Source: Lachnospiraceae bacterium
GTDB lineage: Bacteria > Bacillota > Clostridia > Lachnospirales > Lachnospiraceae
Direction of reading: 5' to 3'
DNA: 42,287 nucleotides
Assembly: GCA_024684055.1 (NCBI GenBank)
Contig: JAIKXN010000242.1
Span: 1-42,287 of the forward strand
In this document: piece after piece, positions 15,641 to 25,158 of the stretch
How the letters are laid out: each line of letters starts with the position of its first letter
How positions within the stretch are numbered: the first letter of the stretch is position 1
The notes under the pieces: model-generated
The model's database searches: none
The model's input: the letters and a program-made list of their open reading frames with translations, nothing else
What the model was told of the DNA's origin: nothing
Made by a program: the position numbers and the translations under genes

Positions 15641-17842
15641 ATGAACATTTTATTAATCGGAGGCTGCGGAAGCCTCATTAACAACCTAATTGTTAAGTTC
15701 AAAAAGGAAGGGCACAGAGTTTATCTTATAACGGGCAAACGTTATTCTAACGATCCTTATCAGAGGGTTTTCGAAAAGTATAATTTCCCTTATGAAGCTT
15801 CATGTCTGAAAGAAATATTTGAAAGTGTAAGACCGGATATTACCATATATCTGGGTGCTTTTGATACCAATTATAAATGGGATAACGAAGAAGCGGAAGC
15901 TGTTCATTATTCCTCAGGTCTCATGAATATTCTGATGAGTTTTACGACAAACGATTCGGGAAGATTCATTTATTTATCCAGTGATGAAGTCTTCGGTCTC
16001 GGCCTTGACAGAGATATTACCGAATACGACGATAAGACAAGCGTAACTGTTAAAGGCATGGTTCTCGCTCAGGCTGAGGAAATGTGCGAGTCTTATAAAA
16101 TCTATAAGGGAATCGATATCATTACCTTAAGAATGGACCATTTATTTACATTCCCCAAGAAGAGAAGCGAAGCGATGGACATCTGCACTCAGATGTGTCT
16201 TACGGCACTTGAAGACGCAACCATTACCATTAATCCGGAAAATGTTCATTCGCTTTTATATGAATCGGATGCTGTTCAGTTTATATTCAACGTGGCAAAA
16301 TCTCCGAGCCACACATACAGTCTTTACAATATTTCATCACAGCAGGAAATCACCGAAAAGGAACTTGCGGATATTATCGTTGAGCATATGCATTCTCCGG
16401 TTGTTATCGTTAACAGGGATGGCGCTCCGATAAGAAGAGTGCTTTCGGGAAAACTGTTCGAAAGAGAATTCGGAAGCAATACAGTCTGCGATCTCGACAA
16501 GGTAATTCAGAAGATTACCGCGTACATGCAGAAGAACAGATATGTATTTTTAAACGATCTTGACAAGAAACCGCCTTTTTACAAAATCATTCTCGACAAG
16601 GCGGGCTGGTTTATCCATGCGATCATTCCTTTCATGGAAAACCTCGTGGCATTCATTCCTTTCTTTATGTTAAATAACAGAGCGGTAGGTTCGCAGTATT
16701 TTGCGAATCTTGATTTCTATCTGCTTTATGTTCTTCTTTTTGCCATAGTTTACGGTCAGCAGCAGGCTATTTTCTCGGCTGTTCTGGCTGTTATCGGATA
16801 TATTTTCCGACAGATGTACGACAAAACGGGATTTGAAGTTCTTCTTGATTCCAATACATACGTATGGATAGCGCAGCTTTTCATCATAGGAATGGCTGTC
16901 GGTTATTTGCGTGACCAAATCAAGAAATTAAGAAAAGAGAGCGTTGACGAAAGAGATTTCCTGTCGCTCCAGCTTCGCGATATCCGTGATATCAATACAA
17001 CAAACGTAAGAGTTAAAGATGCGCTTGAAACACAGATTGTAAACCAGAACGATTCAATGGGCAAGATTTACAAGATTACTTCAAGACTGGATCAGTACTC
17101 GCCCGAAGAAGTTCTTTTCTACGGCGCCGAAATGGTTTCGTCCCTTGTAAAGAGCAAGGATGTTGCAATTTACGTTGTTTCCAATTCACAGTATGCACGT
17201 CTTTTCTCAGCAACGAGCGAGAAAGCAAGAACAATGGGCAATTCCTTAAGATATAAGGAAACAGGCGAATTATACGACAGCATTGGAAACAAGGAAGTAT
17301 ATATCAACAGAAAACTTGATGACGAATTCCCCATGATGGCAAACGCCATTTATGACGATGAAGACAAGATCCAGATCATTGTAATGGTATGGACGATGCC
17401 CTGGGAAAACATGACACTCGGTGAAGCCAACCAGCTTGTTATCATCAGTGCCCTTATCAAGAACGCCATCATCAGATCCAGCCGTTATCTCGATGCTCTC
17501 GCAGAAAAGAGATATCTTGAAGATACAAGAATTCTTAACAAGGAAGCATTTAAAGACCTTACCAATGCATATCTTAATGCCGAAAGAGAAGGGCTTGCAG
17601 AATGCGTTCTTTTGAGGATCAATGCAGATGCGAGCGAATTCGTTTCACTCGGAAACAGACTGGAAAAATTACTCAGAGAATCCGATATTATGGGTATTTA
17701 CGAAGATGACAGGCTTTACATCCTTCTTTCGAATACCAAGAAAGAGGATTCAAGATTTGCGATAGAAAGAATTACCGGCAACGGTATCGACTGTGAATAT
17801 GTGGAGGATGGCGTAAGATGTCTTCGTTCGGACGCGACGTAG
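15641..17842 (+). CDS. pelD: PelD-like c-di-GMP receptor fused to an SDR/epimerase-like domain
   Basis: A 733-aa fusion. Residues 1-280 form an SDR/NAD-epimerase-like domain starting MNILLIGGCGS; its glycine motif is loose and no clear YxxxK pair was found, so it may bind rather than convert a nucleotide sugar. Three to four membrane helices follow (about 320-430), then a short coiled coil, a GAF domain (about 470-600) and a degenerate GGDEF domain (about 625-733). The GGDEF site reads EDDRL (688-692), so no cyclase activity is expected, but the inhibitory-site RxxD is present as RESD (679-682), exactly five residues before it. In Pseudomonas PelD this site binds c-di-GMP and switches on polymer synthesis. 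Overlaps the next gene by 25 bases. Confidence 0.85.
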   Translation: MNILLIGGCGSLINNLIVKFKKEGHRVYLITGKRYSNDPYQRVFEKYNFPYEASCLKEIFESVRPDITIYLGAFDTNYKWDNEEAEAVHYSSGLMNILMSFTTNDSGRFIYLSSDEVFGLGLDRDITEYDDKTSVTVKGMVLAQAEEMCESYKIYKGIDIITLRMDHLFTFPKKRSEAMDICTQMCLTALEDATITINPENVHSLLYESDAVQFIFNVAKSPSHTYSLYNISSQQEITEKELADIIVEHMHSPVVIVNRDGAPIRRVLSGKLFEREFGSNTVCDLDKVIQKITAYMQKNRYVFLNDLDKKPPFYKIILDKAGWFIHAIIPFMENLVAFIPFFMLNNRAVGSQYFANLDFYLLYVLLFAIVYGQQQAIFSAVLAVIGYIFRQMYDKTGFEVLLDSNTYVWIAQLFIIGMAVGYLRDQIKKLRKESVDERDFLSLQLRDIRDINTTNVRVKDALETQIVNQNDSMGKIYKITSRLDQYSPEEVLFYGAEMVSSLVKSKDVAIYVVSNSQYARLFSATSEKARTMGNSLRYKETGELYDSIGNKEVYINRKLDDEFPMMANAIYDDEDKIQIIVMVWTMPWENMTLGEANQLVIISALIKNAIIRSSRYLDALAEKRYLEDTRILNKEAFKDLTNAYLNAEREGLAECVLLRINADASEFVSLGNRLEKLLRESDIMGIYEDDRLYILLSNTKKEDSRFAIERITGNGIDCEYVEDGVRCLRSDAT

Positions 17843-18771
17843 TGGCTTTTATCATCCTCATGGTGATAAATACCGCGGTTTCCGTCATTTATTATCTTTT
17901 AAACAAATTAATATTTAACAAGAATACCGAAGATGAAAAAGAAGATCACGAAAACAAGCACGGCCTCGAGATAAGACTTATTGTAATGATTCTCGTGCCC
18001 GTTGCAGGTCCTCTGTTTTTCATCGGTTCATGGATAATATATAGAATATTCTTTTCCGAAGAAGTCGACCTCGAAGACGTTGTGTTCAGCAAGGACAAAG
18101 TCAAATTCAATGTCCGTGCTGAGGAAGAGAAAGAAAGAAACCTTACTTCTCTTGAAGAAGCGGTTGAGATTACGGATAAGAGAGAACTCAGAACTCTTAT
18201 GATGACTGTTGTTAGCGGCGACATCAAAAAATTCCTTTCTTCGATCAACTTCGCACTCTCAAGCGATGATTCGGAAACGGCGCATTATGCGGCTTCCGTT
18301 CTTCAGGACGCTCTGAACGATTTCAGAGTAAATGTTGCAAAACAGTACAAGAAGATGAGAGAAGATGAAGACAACAAAGCAATCTATGCCGAAGGTCTTA
18401 CCAAATACATGAACGTTATCCTTGCACAGAAAGTTTTCATCGATATGGAACAGAGAGAATACGTCAGCAGACTCGATGAAGTATCCGATATAGTTTTTGA
18501 AGAAGCCAGAGAGAGACTAAACGACGAGGATATGGAACAGGTGGCCCTGAGGCTTCTTGAAATAGACGAGTATGAAAAGTGCGAGAAATGGTCCGACAGA
18601 ATCAAAATGGTCTATCCCGAAGCGCTTTCAGCCTATACATGCAAGCTCAAACTTCTTTTCAAAATGGAAAGAAAAGACGAATTTTTCGAAACCATTGAGG
18701 AACTTAAGTCCTCTTCGATAGTCATAGACAAGGAAACGCTTGAACTTATAAGAGTTTTCCGGAAGGAATAA
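17818..18771 (+). CDS. pelE: PelE-like membrane protein
   Basis: A 317-aa protein with two N-terminal membrane helices (about 8-32 and 49-74) and a charged, entirely helical C-terminal part that may consist of TPR-like repeats. Size, layout and position between PelD and the PelA-position gene match PelE, which in the Pel machinery binds PelD and PelG. The start codon lies inside the end of pelD (25-base overlap in another frame), so expression is coupled. The family assignment depends mostly on context, since PelE sequences diverge strongly. Confidence 0.7.
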   Translation: MSSFGRDVVAFIILMVINTAVSVIYYLLNKLIFNKNTEDEKEDHENKHGLEIRLIVMILVPVAGPLFFIGSWIIYRIFFSEEVDLEDVVFSKDKVKFNVRAEEEKERNLTSLEEAVEITDKRELRTLMMTVVSGDIKKFLSSINFALSSDDSETAHYAASVLQDALNDFRVNVAKQYKKMREDEDNKAIYAEGLTKYMNVILAQKVFIDMEQREYVSRLDEVSDIVFEEARERLNDEDMEQVALRLLEIDEYEKCEKWSDRIKMVYPEALSAYTCKLKLLFKMERKDEFFETIEELKSSSIVIDKETLELIRVFRKE

Positions 18772-18774
18772 TAA

Positions 18775-20574
18775 ATGGTATCAAGAAGAAACCTGGTTAC
18801 GATTCTTCTTATGATGATAACCGTATTTTTCATGTTTCAGTTTACGCAGGTCATCAAAGTCAGAGGCAATCAGTATGATACAAATGAATATGCAAAGGAA
18901 GTAATTCAGACCGCGGACAAGGAATATGTTCCCTCTTCGGAAGATGACACGATCGTATTCCTCGGGAAAACGGGCACGGAAGTTTACGATACCGTTGAAG
19001 AATGGTGCAGATACTCGAAAAGAAATCTTAAGGTGTACGATAATGCGGACATCAAAGATAACTTAAAGGGTTCTCATCTTATCCTTATCGATTCGAATAC
19101 GACGGACATTGTAAAAGATCAGATTAAGATTATGGCTCTTTCCGATTACAAGATTCCCATTGTATTTTTAAATCTTCCGGAAGTTAAGAAGATAAGATAC
19201 GAATACAAATTCAGGGAAATGCTCGGAATCACCAAGGTTAAGGATGATGAAGTGGAAGCAAAAGGCTTTCAGGCATTTGGCGGATTTCTTTTGGGCGGCG
19301 AGGCGGCTTACATGCCTCAGAAAAAAGAGGAAGAAAAATACAACGACTTTGACTGCAATATCCCCTGGTATGAAACAGGTGCGGGAACAAAAACCTACGT
19401 AGTTGCCATGATGGATGAAAGAAGAGTCAAGGCAAATGATTTTCCCAAACTCTTATGGAGAAACAATTATAACGGAACTTTTGTCTTCGTCGTTGCAACT
19501 GATGTGATCAACAAAGATACCGGAATGGGATTCTTGAGCGCCATCGATTATTCGGCTTACGATTACAGTCTTTATCCTGTCGTGAATGCACAGAATTTCG
19601 TTCTTTCCGATTATCCGGTAATAGCGAATGAAAATGATGAAAAGATCGAACAGATTTACAGCATGGATGCGATGAGTCTTTCAAGAGACATTACATGGCC
19701 GTTTTATCTGTCGCTTTCATCGAGATACAAAATGAAACTCACCTGCTTTGTAAATACGGGATACAACTATCCGAATGCGGGCGAGGCTTCCAGAGATTAT
19801 CTTTCGTTCTATCTTCAGCAGGTAAAGGAAATCAACGGTGAGTTCGGACGAAGTCTTAATCTTAATGAATTTGACAAAGAGTTCGGAAACAAGATGGCGG
19901 CCGATGAGCATTTCTTCGAAGATCTGAACGATTATCATTACTCCGCAGCCTACATAAACAGACTTGAGGATAAAGCGGTGAACATGATAAAGGAAGACGG
20001 CACTTTACTCAGAAGAATACACACCGTCGTAAGTCAGAGAGAAGATAACGACGATTTACTCGGTTACCTTGATGATACGGTCACGATCCAGAAGATCACA
20101 AACGTGGCCGACGAATATTCATACAGAAAAGAACTGCGTCACAGATGCATGCTTACATCCATCGGATATGCGTCGACGCTTGTTGATATGCACAAAGTCC
20201 TTTATCCCGAAAAAACATCGGATGAATGGCAGATGTTTTCAAAAGACGTATCATCTTACATCGATACGTTCTGGACGAGAAACGATGAGTTTGAATACAC
20301 CGCGGTTTCGGAAAGCGATACGAGAGTAAGAAATTTCCTTAATCTTGATTATAACGAAGAGAGAAACGGTGATACTCTGGTAATAAACTTAACGGGAACG
20401 GATGATGCGTATTTCGTTTTAAGAACTCACGATGAAGATATTGTAAATGTCGAAGGCGGAGATTTTACAAATCTTGAAAATAACGTTTTCATGATTCACG
20501 CGGTATCGGATACCGTAACGGTTAATTTCAGTGAATCCAAAAAAGTATTAAAGTATGACGGCTTGCTTAAATAG
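18775..20574 (+). CDS. Membrane-anchored extracytoplasmic protein in the PelA position (DUF2194-like)
   Basis: A 599-aa protein with an N-terminal signal anchor (about 6-24) and a long outer domain. The middle (about 210-470) has features of a barrel-type polysaccharide deacetylase or hydrolase: MAMMDERR-like and TCFVNTGYNYPN segments and MDAMSLSRDITWP. I compare it with DUF2194 proteins, which accompany Pel genes in Gram-positive bacteria and are thought to process the polymer as PelA does. I cannot confirm a metal-binding His/Asp set by eye. It starts 3 bases after pelE with GGAAGGA as ribosome binding site, and pelF follows after 23 bases. Function: probable Pel-polymer modification, inferred from context. 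Confidence 0.65.
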   Translation: MVSRRNLVTILLMMITVFFMFQFTQVIKVRGNQYDTNEYAKEVIQTADKEYVPSSEDDTIVFLGKTGTEVYDTVEEWCRYSKRNLKVYDNADIKDNLKGSHLILIDSNTTDIVKDQIKIMALSDYKIPIVFLNLPEVKKIRYEYKFREMLGITKVKDDEVEAKGFQAFGGFLLGGEAAYMPQKKEEEKYNDFDCNIPWYETGAGTKTYVVAMMDERRVKANDFPKLLWRNNYNGTFVFVVATDVINKDTGMGFLSAIDYSAYDYSLYPVVNAQNFVLSDYPVIANENDEKIEQIYSMDAMSLSRDITWPFYLSLSSRYKMKLTCFVNTGYNYPNAGEASRDYLSFYLQQVKEINGEFGRSLNLNEFDKEFGNKMAADEHFFEDLNDYHYSAAYINRLEDKAVNMIKEDGTLLRRIHTVVSQREDNDDLLGYLDDTVTIQKITNVADEYSYRKELRHRCMLTSIGYASTLVDMHKVLYPEKTSDEWQMFSKDVSSYIDTFWTRNDEFEYTAVSESDTRVRNFLNLDYNEERNGDTLVINLTGTDDAYFVLRTHDEDIVNVEGGDFTNLENNVFMIHAVSDTVTVNFSESKKVLKYDGLLK

Positions 20575-20597
20575 CCGAAACAGGAGCAGCTTAGATA

Positions 20598-22019
20598 ATG
20601 AGAATCTGTATTGTTGCCGAGGGATGCTACCCCTACGTGGTTGGTGGTGTTTCAGGCTGGATTAACAGTATGATAAAGTCATTTCCCGAACATGAATTTG
20701 TGGTACTGTCCATAATATCGGACAGGTCGTTGAGCGGGAAATTCAAGTATGAACTTCCGGAAAACGTTTCGGAGGTTTACGAGGCTTATCTTGACGACTT
20801 TGACTGGGGCAACAGACCGAAGGAAGGAAGAAGAACTTATCTTTCCGCGAGACAGTACAAGGCTTTAAGAAGCATAATTTTTAACTACGATCCCGAGTGG
20901 AATGCAATATTCGATCTTTTCCAGAGAAGCAATATTTCCATTGATGATATTCTGATGGGAGCTGACTTCTTAAACATTGTTAAGGAATACTACGACAAGA
21001 ACTTTTCACAGATAGTTTTTTCGGATTTCCTCTGGACTATGAGATCGATCTATCTGCCTTTGTTCCTGATTCTTAAAACAAATATTCCCGACGCGGATGT
21101 TTATCACTGTGTGGCTACGGGATATGCCGGACTTCTCGGAAGTATGGCGAAATATATTTACAATTCGAAACTCATTGTTTCCGAACACGGTATCTATACA
21201 AGAGAACGTGAAGAAGAACTTTTAAAGGCTTCCTGGGTTGGAGGCATCTACAAGAAGATCTGGATAGAGCAGTTCAAAAAGATGTCACAGCTTGCATATG
21301 ACAAGGCGGATATCGTAACGGCTCTTTATCCGCATGCGAGAGAACTTCAGATAGATTTAGGATGCGACAGCAGAAAAATCGAAATCACTCCGAACGGGAT
21401 CGAAGTCGAAAGATTTGAGGATATACCCGGCAAGACTGAAGAAGATGAAGAGTTCATCAATGTCGGAGCGATAGTCAGAGTGGCACCGATCAAAGACATA
21501 AAGACAATGATACGTGCTTTTGCTTTTGCCAAAAAGGAAGTTCCCAATCTTAAACTCTGGATCATGGGACCCACGGAAGAGGAAGAAGAGTACGCAAAAG
21601 AGTGTTTTGAACTTGTAGACGTAATGGAAATAAGAGATGTTGTATTTACCGGAAAAGTAGATGTTACGGAATACATCGGAAGAATGGATTTTACGCTTCT
21701 TACCAGTATAAGCGAGGGCCAGCCCTTAACCATCCTTGAAAGCTTCGCTGCAAAGAAACCGGTTATCGCAACCGATGTGGGTAACTGCCGCGATTTAATA
21801 TACGGAGTCGGCTTTGATGAATTCGGTACGGCAGGAGTTCTCTGTCATATCATGCACATCGAAGAAATCGCTCATGCGATGACTGAACTTGCTCTCGTTG
21901 AAGAGAAGAGAGAAGCAATGGGAGAAGCCGGTTACAAGAGAGTCTGTGCAGAGTACAGAGTCGAAATGATGAAAGATAAATACGAAGAAATATACGAAGG
22001 CATTCGTTTAAGCATGTAA
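20598..22019 (+). CDS. pelF: Pel polysaccharide glycosyltransferase PelF (GT4)
   Basis: A 473-aa retaining glycosyltransferase of family GT4 with the PelF-specific N-terminal part. MRICIVAEGCYPYVVGGVSGW is the PelF signature opening. SEHGIYTRERE (His about 197) and the EX7E motif (Glu 373 and 381, in SEGQPLTILE) are the donor-site landmarks of GT4 enzymes. In Pseudomonas PelF uses UDP-GalNAc/GlcNAc to build the Pel backbone in the cytoplasm. The length is usual for PelF. It sits directly before pelG, as in all known Pel clusters, which makes the assignment secure; the donor sugar in this organism is not known. Confidence 0.94.
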   Translation: MRICIVAEGCYPYVVGGVSGWINSMIKSFPEHEFVVLSIISDRSLSGKFKYELPENVSEVYEAYLDDFDWGNRPKEGRRTYLSARQYKALRSIIFNYDPEWNAIFDLFQRSNISIDDILMGADFLNIVKEYYDKNFSQIVFSDFLWTMRSIYLPLFLILKTNIPDADVYHCVATGYAGLLGSMAKYIYNSKLIVSEHGIYTREREEELLKASWVGGIYKKIWIEQFKKMSQLAYDKADIVTALYPHARELQIDLGCDSRKIEITPNGIEVERFEDIPGKTEEDEEFINVGAIVRVAPIKDIKTMIRAFAFAKKEVPNLKLWIMGPTEEEEEYAKECFELVDVMEIRDVVFTGKVDVTEYIGRMDFTLLTSISEGQPLTILESFAAKKPVIATDVGNCRDLIYGVGFDEFGTAGVLCHIMHIEEIAHAMTELALVEEKREAMGEAGYKRVCAEYRVEMMKDKYEEIYEGIRLSM

Positions 22020-22044
22020 TTTTTCGGAAAGGCGGAATAAACAA

Positions 22045-23514
22045 TTGGCCGGAATAGGTGTCAGATTAAACAGAATATACAACAAGAATACGATTACGAC
22101 CAATGTATTCGGTTTCGGTTACAGTACGGTCATTACCGTTGCTCCGATGTTTCTGGTTATCCTGGCCGTAATGCTGATGCAGTATCTTCTCGGCTTTTCC
22201 AAACTCGGATATGCGTCGAGAGAATTGTATGCATCAACGGTTCTTTATATTTTCATATTTGCGCTTCTTTCCGCATCGCCCTTTAACGCGGTATTGTCAA
22301 AGTACATGTCTGACGTTATTTACTGGGAAACATATGAAGATATCATGCCCTGTTTCCATATAGGACTTGTAATGAACGTAATAATCAGTTCCATCCTCGG
22401 AATTCCTTTTGTTATCAGAGAGTATTTTGTCGGACAGGTTGCGCTTCCTTTTGTTCTTGCCGGATATTTGGGATACATGACGCTTGTGCTTGTTTTCTAC
22501 ACAATGCTTTATCTGTCAATCTGCAAGGACTACAAGAAGATTTCATACTATTTCCTCTGGGGAATGGGACTGACCGTAATACTTTCGCTTATTCTTGTAA
22601 AGCTTTTCAAAGTTGAATGCACTTTTGCGATGCTTGTTTCGCTCGATGCGGGATTTATGCTGATAGCGATACTTGAGTTTGCAAAGGTAAGAAGCTACTT
22701 CAGAACCAATTCCGGAAAGTACAAGGAAGTGCTTTTGTATTTCAAAAAATACTGGCAGCTCGTTATTACGAACTTCCTTTATACTCTGGGACTTTACATT
22801 CACAACTTTGTTTTCTGGACAACGGATATGCGCATCGTTGTTGTTAAATGTTTCGTCAGCATGATGAGTTACGACATGGCCACATGTCTTGCAATGTTCA
22901 CGAATATCTCCGCAACGGTTATCTTTATTTCGAGAGTGGAAATGTATTTCCATGAAAGATACAAACTTTATTCGGAGGCTGTAATCGGCGGAAGAAAAAT
23001 GGATATTGAAGAGTCAAAACACAGAATGTTTTCACAGCTTTCGGAAGAACTATTGAACCTCGTCAGAATTCAGTTTATCGTATCGGTTGTTGTTTTCCTT
23101 CTGGCGGTAATTTTCCTTCCGAGATTCGGATACGGCGGACTTGTAATGCAGATTTATCCCTGCCTTGCAGCCGGCTACTTCATCCTCTTTGTGATGTATG
23201 CGGAAATCATTTTTCTTTACTACTACAATGATTTTGACGGCGCTCTTATAACCGCACTTGTCTTCTGTGCAGCAACGGTTATCGGCGCATGGTTTTCGAC
23301 CTTCCTTTCACCCATCTGGTACGGAACAGGTCTTGTGATCGGATCGACTATCGGATTCATCACGGCTTATTTCAGGATAAGACACATAGAGAGAACACTC
23401 GATATACATATTTTCTGCAAGGGAAGTCTTATGAAGAAAGGTGAGGGCAAAAAGCCTTCGAATCTTGTTTATACAAATCCTGCTTATGCAAAGAAAAAAG
23501 GAGGAGAAAAATGA
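22045..23514 (+). CDS. pelG: Pel polysaccharide exporter PelG (MOP/flippase-like)
   Basis: A 489-aa polytopic membrane protein with about 12 helices, the PelG family, thought to carry the growing Pel chain over the membrane with PelD and PelE. Translation starts at a TTG: the product then begins MAGIGVRLNRIY, which matches the usual PelG N-terminus MAGIGF; GGAAAGGCGGA precedes it by 8-9 bases. The phrase FGFGYSTVITVAPMF in the first helix is typical. The stop overlaps the next gene by 4 bases. A cytoplasmic tail rich in Lys ends the protein. Confidence 0.93.
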   Translation: MAGIGVRLNRIYNKNTITTNVFGFGYSTVITVAPMFLVILAVMLMQYLLGFSKLGYASRELYASTVLYIFIFALLSASPFNAVLSKYMSDVIYWETYEDIMPCFHIGLVMNVIISSILGIPFVIREYFVGQVALPFVLAGYLGYMTLVLVFYTMLYLSICKDYKKISYYFLWGMGLTVILSLILVKLFKVECTFAMLVSLDAGFMLIAILEFAKVRSYFRTNSGKYKEVLLYFKKYWQLVITNFLYTLGLYIHNFVFWTTDMRIVVVKCFVSMMSYDMATCLAMFTNISATVIFISRVEMYFHERYKLYSEAVIGGRKMDIEESKHRMFSQLSEELLNLVRIQFIVSVVVFLLAVIFLPRFGYGGLVMQIYPCLAAGYFILFVMYAEIIFLYYYNDFDGALITALVFCAATVIGAWFSTFLSPIWYGTGLVIGSTIGFITAYFRIRHIERTLDIHIFCKGSLMKKGEGKKPSNLVYTNPAYAKKKGGEK

Positions 23515-23927
23515 GAGACGGATTATTGATTCAGGCAATGTTAATAGTGTTCGGGGCATCAATGTTTATTACGGCTTTTGTGTCGTTAGTCAGAAGAAAG
23601 ATGTCCGAGGTGGTTGTTATTCCGTGGGGACTCGGATCCGTTATCTTTATCATTCTCGGTCTTGTGATAAGACCTGACGGATGGAAGGGTTACTTATCGA
23701 CTTCCGGTCTCATACTGACGAGCGTAATCTGTATCTGCGGCGCATATGCGATATACTTCTTCAGTATACGTATTACCGAAACAATGAAAAAGAATAATGA
23801 ACTCGCAATACAGGTATCGCTTTTAAATACCGAAGTGGAAGAACTCAGAAAAAAGATGGAGATTCTGGAAGAAGAAAACTTCGTGAAAGAAGGTTCCGGG
23901 CATGAAGAAAATTCTGTTCGTAATTAA
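23511..23927 (+). CDS. Small membrane protein with C-terminal coiled coil, unknown
   Basis: A 138-aa protein with three predicted membrane helices (about 6-26, 34-54 and 60-85) and a C-terminal heptad-rich coil (about 88-130, with leucines in LLNTEVEELRKKMEILEEE). It overlaps pelG by 4 bases (ATGA) and the next GT4 gene by 26 bases, with GGAGGAG as ribosome binding site. It is therefore a true operon member. The coil could hold together the membrane polymer machinery. I do not recognise a family. Confidence 0.75.
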   Translation: MRDGLLIQAMLIVFGASMFITAFVSLVRRKMSEVVVIPWGLGSVIFIILGLVIRPDGWKGYLSTSGLILTSVICICGAYAIYFFSIRITETMKKNNELAIQVSLLNTEVEELRKKMEILEEENFVKEGSGHEENSVRN

Positions 23928-25104
23928 TACGCTTGGAAGAGGCGGAGCGGAAAATGCTCTGGTTCAGCTTTTAAAGAAGCTTGATGACAGTAAATACCAA
24001 ATGGATCTTTACGTTATACTCGGTCAGGGTGAGCTTATAAAAAAAATCCCCGCGAGTGTAAACGTTTTAAATAAAGATTACGATGACTCTTCGGTTCTGA
24101 CGGAAGAAGGAAAGAAGAGTTTAAAGAAAAATATTTTAAACAAAATATTTAAAAGAGGTTCGTTTTTCAAAAACTTTTTCTATATGTTCGGAAACGGTAT
24201 TTCCATGGTTTTCAAAGGAAAGATCTATCCTGACAAACTTTTATGGAAAACGCTTTCGGATGCATCGGAAGTTTTTGAAGACGAATATGATCTTGCGGTA
24301 GCTTTTATCGAAGGGGCAAGCACATATTACGTAAAAGATCATGTTAAAGCCGAAAAGAAAGTAACATTTTATCATACCGATTACAGTCAGTCGGGATATA
24401 CCAGGAAAATCGACAAAGACGCTTATCTTTATTTTGACAGGGTGTTTGCGGTTTCCGAAAAGGTAAGAAAAGAATTTTTGAAAGTATATCCCGAATGTGA
24501 AGGAAAAACCGACATTTTCGAAAACATTCTCGACGCCCGCGAAATCAGGGAAAAGGCAGAAAGCAAAGGCGGCTTCGATGATGATTTCGACGGATCGAGG
24601 ATCCTTACTCTCGGAAGACTGACCGAAGCAAAAGCACTTGATATTTCGATAGAGGCCTGCAGAATTTTAAAGGACAGAAAAGAAAATATCAGATGGTATG
24701 TTTTCGGTGAAGGCGAACTCAGGACAAAGCTTGAGGAAATGGTCGAAAAACTCGATCTGAAAGACTGCTTCTTCATGGAAGGTGTGACGGATAATCCCTA
24801 TGTTTATTTAAAGCAGTGCGACATATACGCGCACATCAGCAAATACGAGGGAAAAAGCGTTGCCATAAGAGAAGCACAGGTTCTGGGCAAACCGATTATC
24901 GTTTCGGATAACGAAAGTAATCTCGAACAGGTAACCGATATGGAAAATGCACTTGTTTCAAAACTGGATCCCGAAGATGTGGCAGAGAAGATCATAAAAC
25001 TTCTTCATGATCCGGATTTGAGAAAAAAGCTTGCGGGGAATGCACTTGAAATCGTAAATGATTCGGATAATATTTTCAAACTTGAAAATATCATGAATCA
25101 GTAA
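23902..25104 (+). CDS. Glycosyltransferase family 4
   Basis: A 400-aa GT-B fold transferase. The N-terminus MKKILFVINTLGRGGAENAL is the classic GT4 acceptor-domain opening. The C-terminal domain has TLGRLTEAKALD and the donor loop YEGKSVAIREAQVLGKPI with its two glutamates spaced as in EX7E. It overlaps the small membrane gene by 26 bases. It probably adds a sugar to a lipid-linked or Pel-associated glycan, with donor and acceptor unknown. It opens the second, non-Pel glycan cassette of the operon. Confidence 0.9.
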   Translation: MKKILFVINTLGRGGAENALVQLLKKLDDSKYQMDLYVILGQGELIKKIPASVNVLNKDYDDSSVLTEEGKKSLKKNILNKIFKRGSFFKNFFYMFGNGISMVFKGKIYPDKLLWKTLSDASEVFEDEYDLAVAFIEGASTYYVKDHVKAEKKVTFYHTDYSQSGYTRKIDKDAYLYFDRVFAVSEKVRKEFLKVYPECEGKTDIFENILDAREIREKAESKGGFDDDFDGSRILTLGRLTEAKALDISIEACRILKDRKENIRWYVFGEGELRTKLEEMVEKLDLKDCFFMEGVTDNPYVYLKQCDIYAHISKYEGKSVAIREAQVLGKPIIVSDNESNLEQVTDMENALVSKLDPEDVAEKIIKLLHDPDLRKKLAGNALEIVNDSDNIFKLENIMNQ

Positions 25105-25110
25105 AACCGT

Positions 25111-25125
25111 GAACCCTCAGGGTTC
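25111..25125 (+). other. Short hairpin between two glycosyltransferase genes
   Basis: GAACCC / GGGTTC with a 3-base loop, followed by GAAAAAAATT rather than a T run. It sits in the 54-base gap after the GT4 gene. It is not a terminator; an mRNA-processing or stability element is possible. Confidence 0.35.
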
Positions 25126-25158
25126 GAAAAAAATTCTGAAAGACAGTGTAAAAAGCTT

